From Candidatus Omnitrophota bacterium (GTDB lineage Bacteria; Omnitrophota; Gorgyraeia; Zapsychrales; Fredricksoniimonadaceae), in contig JADFYF010000018.1 in assembly GCA_015233165.1 (NCBI GenBank), positions 1-33,127 on the forward strand: a stretch of 33,127 bases of DNA, in the 5' to 3' direction. The translations under genes were made by a program, and so were the position numbers. Shown piece by piece: positions 9,456 through 18,591 of the stretch. The notes under the pieces are model-generated. The model saw nothing but the letters and a program-made list of their open reading frames with translations. It did no database searches and was not told the origin of the DNA. The first letter of the stretch is position 1; every line of letters starts with the position of its first letter.

Positions 9456-9542
9456 GTTCAATTTTAACACAATGGCAGCGGTTCCCCTTTTAATTTACCG
9501 GACAGCTGTGTTTCGAAAAGACTCAATGTCCGCTTCCGATTC

Positions 9543-10520
9543 TTATATTCTATCGTATCCTTTAAAGGTTGGTTCACTAATATGACCATCGAAGGGGGCC
9601 TCTATTTTGACTCCCTTAAAAGCAAAAAGAACGTACAAAACAATCGCAGAAATAATAATTAAAAATATTAAAGTATTATTATCGACCATCTTCTCCCGAG
9701 GTTCTTCTAACAATTTCTTTTTCCCTTGGATTTGCATTTGACCAATTTGTGTTACTAAATTCAAAGTGTCCTGAACATTGAAAGACGCGGCCTTATTAAC
9801 ATAGTAGAGACAATTATTATAAAAACCTTTTTTAAAATCCGCATACCCTAAACCATAATAAGCTTCCCCGTCTTCTGAGAAATACATAAGGTATTTATTA
9901 TATTGAGTAATAGCTTCATCATAGTCACCTTTGGCCAAATAAATAGCCGCAATGGCTTTATAAGTCTTCTTAGCTTTTTCAGGATTTATTTCTAACGCTT
10001 TGAAATAATCTTTAAGCGCGTCGTCGTTGTTATTCTTGCCATCTAAACATCGCCCTCTTAACCAATAGACAAAATAATTATTGGAACCTCTTTCAATAAG
10101 CTTATTTAGAATCGGCATTGCAGAATCATAATCTTTCTTTTGAAAGAACCCTTCAGCCTTTTTAATATCTTCCATGTCAGAATCAACAGCTTGTTGAACG
10201 CGAGGTTTGATACTGACCTTCACCTGGGGCTGTTGATAATTCTGTGGCCCTACTAAATTAGAATCAATCTTTTGACGCTGGACTTTAGGAAGACTTTTAA
10301 GAAGCTGAAGAGTTTTATCCTCAACATCGTTAAAATTATAACGATAGGTATTATTCTTTCCTTTATCGATAACAACGTGGTCGTCTGTTAATTCAATAAT
10401 CTTACCTTCCGTTGTTACGCCAGATTTTAATTGAATTGTCTCAGCGGACACTAAATGACAGAACAATAAAGAAAATATAATGATAAATACAATTCTTATA
10501 TTCTCACCATGAGTTAGCAT
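9543..10520 (-). CDS. Exported TPR-repeat protein with C-terminal membrane anchor
   Basis: A 325-residue protein of unknown specific role. It begins with a signal peptide (a hydrophobic stretch ending near LVSA-ET). Next comes a short beta-rich segment, TIQLKSGVTTEGKII, of a kind often seen before TPRs in exported proteins. At least three TPR-like units follow, roughly residues 110-250 (for example YDSAMPILNKLIERG, DALKDYFKALEINPEKA, YDEAITQYNKYL). Near residue 290 there is one transmembrane helix (TLIFLIIISAIVLYVLFAF). The ATG at 10520 is chosen over an upstream one at 10598. It has a strong AGGTGAAGG ribosome binding site, and the extra length would overlap the preceding gene in another frame. 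A coding-like stretch continues past the stop in the +1 frame to about 9464, so the C terminus may be frameshifted. Confidence 0.75.
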   Translation of the reverse strand: MLTHGENIRIVFIIIFSLLFCHLVSAETIQLKSGVTTEGKIIELTDDHVVIDKGKNNTYRYNFNDVEDKTLQLLKSLPKVQRQKIDSNLVGPQNYQQPQVKVSIKPRVQQAVDSDMEDIKKAEGFFQKKDYDSAMPILNKLIERGSNNYFVYWLRGRCLDGKNNNDDALKDYFKALEINPEKAKKTYKAIAAIYLAKGDYDEAITQYNKYLMYFSEDGEAYYGLGYADFKKGFYNNCLYYVNKAASFNVQDTLNLVTQIGQMQIQGKKKLLEEPREKMVDNNTLIFLIIISAIVLYVLFAFKGVKIEAPFDGHISEPTFKGYDRI

Positions 10521-10527
10521 TACGCCT

Positions 10528-10701
10528 TCACCTATCTTTTTTGTTAGTTTCTTTCCAACGAGGATCATTGACAAAACCACCAGCAAGCCAGAAGCCAAAT
10601 AAAATCTTTAGATATACCATTACAAAGACTATAGTCTTGGCATCACCAAAGGCGCCAAGACACACAATAAGCATAATAATAGCCAAACGGGCCATTACCA
10701 T
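10528..10701 (-). pseudogene. C-terminal piece of a DUF6498-like membrane protein (57 codons)
   Basis: A short reading frame encodes a mostly hydrophobic peptide beginning MVMARLAIIMLIVCLGAFGD, followed by a second membrane segment (VFVMVYLKILFGFWLAGGF) and a charged tail. It is in the same frame as the gene at 10717-11079, separated only by that gene's TGA and five codons. The two together look like one DUF6498-type protein whose last two membrane helices lie here. GAGAGGA ends 10 bases before the ATG, so separate translation is possible. Its TGA stop is embedded in the ribosome binding site of the downstream TPR gene, which shows tight packing. Either this is the detached end of a broken gene or a small protein made on its own. 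Confidence 0.6.
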
Positions 10702-10716
10702 GGCAAAACATTCCTC

Positions 10717-11079
10717 TCATTGCGGGATTTTATGTTTAAGATAAAGATTTGAAATATAAGAAATTCCATACTGGGCAGTAAGCAAACTGGCAATTGTCCA
10801 TAAGCTTAACCATGGATAAAACTTGAGGTTATAATTAAACATCGGAATGAAAGCAATATAGAGAATCGGCGCGCCTCCTTGAAGTAATATGCTGCCTAGA
10901 CTTTCTAGGATATCTTTATCCTCTCTCTGAACTTCTATCGCATCAAACAATACAAGAATATAGTACTCAATGACATAGACTTGAAAAGTATACATCGCAT
11001 CCCAATGAAAATAATAAACACCAATCAGAGGGATGACATTGTTTCCAATCGAAAGCGCTAATCGGGATAAGATATTCAT
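10717..11079 (-). CDS. DUF6498-like integral membrane protein, N-terminal part, ended by a premature TGA
   Basis: A 120-residue hydrophobic protein with about four membrane segments. The opening, with NNVIPLIGVYYFHWDAMYTF, and the end, with AQYGISYISNLYLK, recall the DUF6498 family, an uncharacterised group of about 200-residue membrane proteins. Relatives, as remembered, continue into a further pair of helices, and exactly such helices lie in the same frame after the TGA at 10717-10719. The gene therefore looks truncated by a single nonsense codon. It begins 5 bases after the stop of the 1044-residue protein gene and has only a weak ribosome binding site, so it probably depends on upstream translation. 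Function is unknown; family assignment is moderate. Confidence 0.6.
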   Translation of the reverse strand: MNILSRLALSIGNNVIPLIGVYYFHWDAMYTFQVYVIEYYILVLFDAIEVQREDKDILESLGSILLQGGAPILYIAFIPMFNYNLKFYPWLSLWTIASLLTAQYGISYISNLYLKHKIPQ

Positions 11080-11084
11080 TAAAA

Positions 11085-14219
<3,135 letters not shown>

Positions 14220-14269
14220 AGGTTCTTTCCTAATTCTAATTTTCTTCTCTCATTAATAATGATAGTGAA

Positions 14270-14298
14270 AGTATGCCCTATGAAATAGCCCGTGTCAA
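14270..14298 (-). promoter_or_regulatory. Sigma70-type promoter of the 1044-residue protein gene
   Basis: On the minus strand a perfect -35 TTGACA (14293-14298) is followed by a 17-base spacer and CATACT (14270-14275, 4 of 6 to consensus). The predicted transcript starts near 14262, leaving a leader of about 43 bases that contains the AGGAAAG ribosome binding site. Transcription would run through the DUF6498-like and TPR genes. Confidence 0.65.
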
Positions 14299-14331
14299 TG
14301 GCTCGAGGAAGGTTTTAAGAAAACGTTTCTT

Positions 14332-14400
14332 CTAAATAACGATTCTCTTTTGAAGGATATTATTGATTAGAGCAGGATTACTATTCAGGGAAATATTGGA
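14332..14400 (-). pseudogene. Remnant of a second DUF2079 gene, last 22 codons only
   Basis: Read on the minus strand this stretch gives SLNSNPALINNILQKRIVI and a TAG stop. It aligns without gaps to the end of the intact DUF2079 protein at 16009-17883 (PLNSHPALIKSTLQKKFVVI and stop). Base-level similarity continues a little past both stop codons. Nothing similar precedes it: homology breaks off just after the hipT stop codon. It is therefore the tail of a paralogous or duplicated DUF2079 gene whose body was lost or displaced when the hipBST module arrived. Confidence 0.75.
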
Positions 14401-14409
14401 ACGGCTAGA

Positions 14410-15285
14410 TTATTTCAATTCCATTCGCTGAAACCGTTCGATAAAGAGACCTTCAAAGTCCTTGGCCATATTCTTAGGAAGCAACGACTCTTTAATTCTC
14501 GAACAAGAAATTTCTTTCTGACCCACAAACTTAGCAAATCGTATTTTCTCCGGAATGCCAAAATATTCTGCCAGAAGATCCATATCCTTCCTTTTGAGCC
14601 GACTCTTTTTTCCATTAATGGTCAACGCTGATTCGTCTGCTTCCTGCGGAATAACGATCCTAGAACAAACTAGATCATAGGCCGGGGCAAGACGCACTAA
14701 CCCTTCTTCGTTATAAATGACCGAATAATTCTTCACATGCGCGTCACCGTTACCGATAAGAAAATTGAACACAACTCGCTCAAAGAAGAGCTGGACATCA
14801 AGTCCGGGAACCTCAGAAACTTCCTTGAGCTTGCGACCAATCTCCTCGACAGAGCCATCATATTTATTTTCTTTCCCGAGGATCTGCGCAAAATCTTCCT
14901 GATGGATTTTACGACGACCTTCCCGATCGAACCGTTTGACCACATACGCCAAGCTCTTGTCTTTTAAATGCACCAGACAATGCTCGGGGACATCAATACC
15001 CAAGTTATCGGCAATGGTCATGCACAAGTCCTCATTCTCAGGCAAATGCGCAAATGCCTGCACCTGAGGTTTCAAAATATATTGCCCTCCCTCGCCAGTG
15101 ACTTCCAAACGAGGCTCATTGTCTTTATCTGCAAGCCGGACGGAAAGTTTTGGCTGCACGCCGGAAATGGACATCTTCCCGACCATCTCCTGCGCTTTAA
15201 GAGAAACACCAGCCAGCGTCAAGTCAACAAAAGGCTCTCTATCAATACCAAAAACTTTACGCCATGATGATCTTTCATTCTTCAT
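14410..15285 (-). CDS. hipT: HipT-type serine/threonine kinase toxin (HipA kinase lacking the N-subdomain)
   Basis: A 291-residue HipA-family kinase. Relatives phosphorylate aminoacyl-tRNA synthetases (GltX for HipA, TrpS for E. coli HipT), which arrests translation. Visible motifs are the Gly-rich loop MSISGVQPKLSV with an SIS motif at S39-I40-S41, ILKPQ with the ATP-site lysine K72, the catalytic loop GNGDAHVKN (D181) and the metal-binding AYDLV (D204). It lacks the roughly 100-residue N-subdomain of classical HipA, and that piece is encoded separately by the preceding gene. A Ser-aliphatic-Ser loop is typical of HipT, where both serines are autophosphorylated. The start overlaps the hipS stop by four bases (ATGA). 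The target in this organism cannot be read from sequence. Confidence 0.88.
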   Translation of the reverse strand: MKNERSSWRKVFGIDREPFVDLTLAGVSLKAQEMVGKMSISGVQPKLSVRLADKDNEPRLEVTGEGGQYILKPQVQAFAHLPENEDLCMTIADNLGIDVPEHCLVHLKDKSLAYVVKRFDREGRRKIHQEDFAQILGKENKYDGSVEEIGRKLKEVSEVPGLDVQLFFERVVFNFLIGNGDAHVKNYSVIYNEEGLVRLAPAYDLVCSRIVIPQEADESALTINGKKSRLKRKDMDLLAEYFGIPEKIRFAKFVGQKEISCSRIKESLLPKNMAKDFEGLFIERFQRMELK

Positions 15286-15614
15286 TTCGCACCACTTTTC
15301 CGAACACTGACAGCTCCTATCGTGTTCTCGCCTGTCACCAATAAAATCCCAAACTCATCCGTTGGATCAATCTTCCTTGTCGCGCACACGATATCCCGGT
15401 ACCAACCTTCTGAATTCATTCCAGCGAAGAATGGGAACAGTGTGGTCGATTCAAAGGGTTCTTTGCGCAAAGGTAAAGACAAAGAAACTGGCTTACCTGT
15501 CTTCAGATAATCAGTAGCGTAGGCAAACCTGTATCCCTCGTCTGTTTCTTCCAGAATGCCGACCAGACGATCATGATAAAAAACATCTGCTTTACGTTTA
15601 TTATTCCTTACCAT
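15282..15614 (-). CDS. hipS: HipS-type antitoxin (stand-alone HipA N-subdomain 1)
   Basis: A 110-residue protein matching the N-terminal subdomain of HipA: KADVFYHDRLVGILEE at the start, SLSLPLRKEPFES near residues 44-56, and DEFGILLVTGENTIGAVSV at the end. In HipBST systems this piece is separate and is the actual antitoxin, inserting a tryptophan (W65 in E. coli) into the HipT active site; W71 in NSEGWYRD is the likely counterpart. The frame is open to 15698, but the ATG at 15614 is the sensible start because homology begins there. It overlaps the end of hipB by 14 bases in another frame, and hipT by four bases, so all three genes are translationally coupled. Confidence 0.83.
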   Translation of the reverse strand: MVRNNKRKADVFYHDRLVGILEETDEGYRFAYATDYLKTGKPVSLSLPLRKEPFESTTLFPFFAGMNSEGWYRDIVCATRKIDPTDEFGILLVTGENTIGAVSVRKSGAK

Positions 15615-15804
15615 TACGCACAACCTCAAGGTGATGTCCCAAGAAATCAAGGACCTGATTAACCTTGTCCATACGGACCGTGGTCTTACCCTGCTCAAGT
15701 TCTCTCACGAAACGAAGACCGACACCGGCGCGCTTCGCAAACTCAATCTGGTCGAGCCCTGCTTTCTTTCGAAGTTCCTGAATTGTCTTTCCAATGCTTT
15801 TCAT
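15601..15804 (-). CDS. hipB: HipB-type helix-turn-helix regulator
   Basis: A 67-residue Xre-family DNA-binding protein with one helix-turn-helix: TIQELRKKAGLDQIEFAKRA then GVGLRFVRELEQGKTTVR. The frame runs on upstream to 15873, but the extension would encode a hydrophobic stretch foreign to the family and would cover the promoter, so the ATG at 15804 is chosen. No ribosome binding site precedes it, and a promoter ends 6 bases upstream, suggesting a leaderless mRNA. It is the first gene of hipB-hipS-hipT. In HipBST systems HipB represses the operon and strengthens the HipS-HipT complex. Two matching palindromes, one inside the promoter spacer, are the expected binding sites. Confidence 0.85.
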   Translation of the reverse strand: MKSIGKTIQELRKKAGLDQIEFAKRAGVGLRFVRELEQGKTTVRMDKVNQVLDFLGHHLEVVRNGKE

Positions 15805-15810
15805 GATTAA

Positions 15811-15839
15811 AATATACACCCTAAAGGGTATAAAATCAA
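15811..15839 (-). promoter_or_regulatory. Promoter of hipB-hipS-hipT
   Basis: On the minus strand TTGATT (15834-15839) and TATATT (15811-15816) are separated by exactly 17 bases. The proximal operator palindrome occupies the spacer, so a bound repressor would block RNA polymerase directly. The -10 box ends 6 bases before the hipB ATG, placing the predicted transcription start at or next to the start codon. Confidence 0.65.
15818..15829. promoter_or_regulatory. HipB operator O1 (promoter-proximal palindrome)
   Basis: ACCCTAAAGGGT, a near-perfect 12-base palindrome within the longer TATACACCCTAAAGGGTATA (15813-15832). It lies between the -35 and -10 boxes of the hipB promoter. It matches operator O2 at all positions except one central base, including flanking TAC and ATA. 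Confidence 0.72.
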
Positions 15840-15888
15840 GAATTATTATTAAAATCCAACAAATTATGAACATATAAGCTATAAATAC

Positions 15889-15900
15889 ACCCTTAAGGGT
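15889..15900. promoter_or_regulatory. HipB operator O2 (upstream palindrome)
   Basis: ACCCTTAAGGGT, a perfect 12-base palindrome inside TACACCCTTAAGGGTATA (15886-15903). It is 71 bases upstream of O1 centre to centre, close to seven turns of DNA, so two bound dimers would face the same side of the helix. The rest of 15904-16008 holds no gene or other clear signal. Confidence 0.7.
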
Positions 15901-16008
15901 ATATTATTAGAAGGATTATTTGCGGTCCTAGAATCCCGTCACGACTTCAAAAACATCTTCCATCATGCATCGTAACAGGAGCCAACGGGGGATGAGAAAA
16001 GATTACTC

Positions 16009-17883
16009 CTAGATAACAACAAATTTCTTTTGAAGGGTACTCTTGATTAAGGCGGGATGACTATTTAAGGGTTGATTAGTCTTTGAATTATAAACTTGAA
16101 TCTCAATGGTATACTCACCCTTCTCTAGTCGAGGCAAAAGATAAAAATAATCCTCCTTAATATATTCGCCCTTGTTCCAAATAGTGGTGGGATAGATACT
16201 CGATCCGATGGCTTTGCGCTTCAGATAATACGTCTTACTTCCCTTTGAAATCTTAAGAAGAACATCGTAGGTCTCCTTTGTCTTTTGTAATGATTGCCAA
16301 TACATCGTCACAGGATAAATACGATACTTCATGGGGAACACTTGGGGAAACTCTACCTTCTGTAAGGCTATGGTCCCTTCAAAAACAAAGTTGTCTGTAT
16401 GCTCCTTTGAAAACGGCTGACGACCTTTCTCAATCAAACGACGACTTTGATTACCTGATGAGGTTCGTTCAAACAGGGCTACATCCTCGATAGACTCCTT
16501 TAATCGAAAATGATGATCAAAGTTAAACGCGGCTATCTTAGAGGTATATTTCCTCTCTTTAAACTCTGTAAAGTCAATCAACACATCATCAATGTCATTC
16601 AATAAAACGAACTTCTTCCCTGAAACATAGTAATACCCATTGAAATAATCCTTAAGTTGATACAGTTTGTCCCGATTAGCCAAAAAAGTCATAGCTGTTC
16701 GGCAACTCAATACGGAAGCATTAGATGGAATCTGGCCAATGAATTTCTGCGTTGCTAATAGATTATTCGTCATAGGATTAGGTAAATTGTCAACCCATAA
16801 AGGCATATAACTCAAGGCATGTATTAACATTAACAGCAGAGCAATATTGTGAAAATACAATCTCCACGGCGCCTTCACATAATTCAATGTATTCCAGGCT
16901 GCCAAGAAAACAAAAGGCGTAAAAACAGATGCGTAATAAACAGCTACAACAGAATGTTCTACCATCTCTGACGATAACGCCATCTTAAGATAAAGCGGCA
17001 AAACTGGCAGCAATAAAAGAGGACTAAGAAAACTGCACACACCCCAAACCCCAAAAAGATCGTTATACCAACGGATATTTAACGACGAGAAACATTCTGT
17101 CCACACCCTCCCTGGATGCGTCAATAAAAAAAACAAGATGTCATGAGGTGTTTTGCCAAATTGGATATACCTCGTCCAATACAACAGCTTAGAAACATGC
17201 ATCTGTTCTCTAAGAAGAGGCAAAAGAACAAAAACTTCCACCACAAAAACCGTCAATCCCATCACTATCGGGACAATGCCCCACGTCATCCTCTCTTCTT
17301 TTCTTATGAAAAACGCTAACAAGCCAACACCCATAACCACCAAGGGCATTTGCTCCTTAACCATCATCAAAAGAAAACAAGAAATAATATAAAGCCCATA
17401 TTTTTTGTCATCAAAGGCTTTAAAAACTAAGAATACCAACGGAATGGACAGAGCTTCATAACTAAAAGCAAAACGAAGCATGGCCACATTGGCCGGAGCT
17501 ATGGTAAAGGCAATCATGGCTCCCAAGGCGATCCATGGGGAAAGATATTTCTTAAGAATTAAGAAAAATAAGTAAGAACCCGCAAAGAATCCCAGAATCT
17601 TAATATCCTGCAAAAGTAACGGATCCGGATAAATCCAATGAAGCGGGGCTAGAAGGAAGGCAAAGAAATGACAATGATCCGCCATGAAGCTTGCGTCTAA
17701 TACGCTAGGTGAAATCTTTCCGTGGCTGATTCCCCAAAGGGTCTGAATAAAATAAGCAGTATCCCATCCACCCGTATAGCGAAAATAATACCACTTCGCA
17801 ATCACCAGCATCCAGAAACACGAAGAGGCTGCACAAAAAGCTATGGCTAATAAATTGATCTTTTCCTTGAGAAGTCGGATCAT
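16009..17883 (-). CDS. DUF2079 polytopic membrane protein
   Basis: A 624-residue inner-membrane protein of the DUF2079 family, whose function is unknown; the fold is thought to resemble GT-C membrane glycosyltransferases. About ten hydrophobic segments fill residues 10-370, followed by a soluble region of about 250 residues rich in beta-type sequence. Family features are the acidic first loop (YTGGWDTAYFIQTLWGISHG) and the HFFAFLLAPLHWIYPDPLLL segment. It starts one base after the ccdA-like gene without a clear ribosome binding site, implying translational coupling, and is the last gene of the signalling/polysaccharide operon. A lipid- or envelope-glycan role would fit the neighbourhood but is speculation. 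The tail of a paralogue survives at 14332-14400. Confidence 0.78.
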   Translation of the reverse strand: MIRLLKEKINLLAIAFCAASSCFWMLVIAKWYYFRYTGGWDTAYFIQTLWGISHGKISPSVLDASFMADHCHFFAFLLAPLHWIYPDPLLLQDIKILGFFAGSYLFFLILKKYLSPWIALGAMIAFTIAPANVAMLRFAFSYEALSIPLVFLVFKAFDDKKYGLYIISCFLLMMVKEQMPLVVMGVGLLAFFIRKEERMTWGIVPIVMGLTVFVVEVFVLLPLLREQMHVSKLLYWTRYIQFGKTPHDILFFLLTHPGRVWTECFSSLNIRWYNDLFGVWGVCSFLSPLLLLPVLPLYLKMALSSEMVEHSVVAVYYASVFTPFVFLAAWNTLNYVKAPWRLYFHNIALLLMLIHALSYMPLWVDNLPNPMTNNLLATQKFIGQIPSNASVLSCRTAMTFLANRDKLYQLKDYFNGYYYVSGKKFVLLNDIDDVLIDFTEFKERKYTSKIAAFNFDHHFRLKESIEDVALFERTSSGNQSRRLIEKGRQPFSKEHTDNFVFEGTIALQKVEFPQVFPMKYRIYPVTMYWQSLQKTKETYDVLLKISKGSKTYYLKRKAIGSSIYPTTIWNKGEYIKEDYFYLLPRLEKGEYTIEIQVYNSKTNQPLNSHPALIKSTLQKKFVVI

Positions 17884-17884
17884 T

Positions 17885-18559
17885 TTAATAAATCAATCTA
17901 ATGCCTTTATAAAAAAAGAGGAATCCCGAGATAAGAAGAATAAAACCACAGACCTGTTTGATCCGGATCAGCCATGTTCCTGATTTGGGCAATCGACTCA
18001 AAAGCCCGCTAAACGTTCCTACTAAGATTAATGAAAAGCCTAAACCGTAGGCAAAGGTGAAGGTCAGACTAACTCCATGAAGAATATTCTTTCCGGAGGC
18101 CACGTAGACTAACAAGGAGGCCAAGACGGGAGCTGTACAAGGACCAATCACCAGACCCGCCACCATACCAAATAAAAGAACAGACCACACACTATCCGTC
18201 TTAATCTTATGCCCCTTATGCCCTGCAATCGTCGGTATAGATATTTTGTCAAACATAACAAAAGCAAAGACGATCATCATCGCTGCAATCACAAAATAAA
18301 AAGGAGCGCTGTTTTGAATCTGACCAAAGACTTTTCCTGTCAACGCAGCCACCACCGCTAAAACAGAATAAACAATCGCCATCCCTGTGACATAAATCAG
18401 AGACAACATAAAACCATGGGAACGCTTACCTCTGGTATTGGCTCCCGCAATAAAACTCGCTGTAATCGGCATGACAGGATAAACACAGGGAGTAAAACTG
18501 ACTAACAAGCCGGAGGCAAAAACAATGAAGTAATCTAGAATTGAACCAGTCAGTTGCAT
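17885..18559 (-). CDS. CcdA/DsbD-family thiol-electron transfer membrane protein
   Basis: A 224-residue protein with six membrane helices, matching stand-alone CcdA or the central domain of DsbD. These carry reducing electrons from cytosolic thioredoxin across the inner membrane to periplasmic thiol proteins. The two redox cysteines sit in the expected places, C25 in SFTPCVYPVMPI and C140 in VIGPCTAPVLASL. No thioredoxin-like periplasmic partner is encoded nearby. AAGG lies about 8 bases before the ATG. It is 32 bases after the MASE1 kinase gene and one base before the DUF2079 gene. Which periplasmic protein it keeps reduced is unknown. Confidence 0.85.
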   Translation of the reverse strand: MQLTGSILDYFIVFASGLLVSFTPCVYPVMPITASFIAGANTRGKRSHGFMLSLIYVTGMAIVYSVLAVVAALTGKVFGQIQNSAPFYFVIAAMMIVFAFVMFDKISIPTIAGHKGHKIKTDSVWSVLLFGMVAGLVIGPCTAPVLASLLVYVASGKNILHGVSLTFTFAYGLGFSLILVGTFSGLLSRLPKSGTWLIRIKQVCGFILLISGFLFFYKGIRLIY

Positions 18560-18591
18560 TTGATAAACCTTAAGATAATACCCCTTGTTAG

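Noticed and set aside
10521-10598. Upstream ATG (10598) for the TPR protein
   Set aside because: It would overlap the DUF6498-like piece in another frame and displace the signal peptide; the ATG at 10520 has a strong ribosome binding site.
10717-10719. TGA as selenocysteine or as a reassigned sense codon
   Set aside because: Several other genes in the window end in TGA with overlapping starts, so it is not reassigned. No SECIS-like hairpin was recognised, and the position is not in a redox motif.
15615-15698. N-terminal extension of hipS to 15698
   Set aside because: These codons are hipB read in another frame; homology to the HipA N-subdomain starts just after the ATG at 15614.
15805-15873. 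N-terminal extension of hipB to 15873
   Set aside because: The extension is hydrophobic, unlike the family, and covers the promoter and operator O1.
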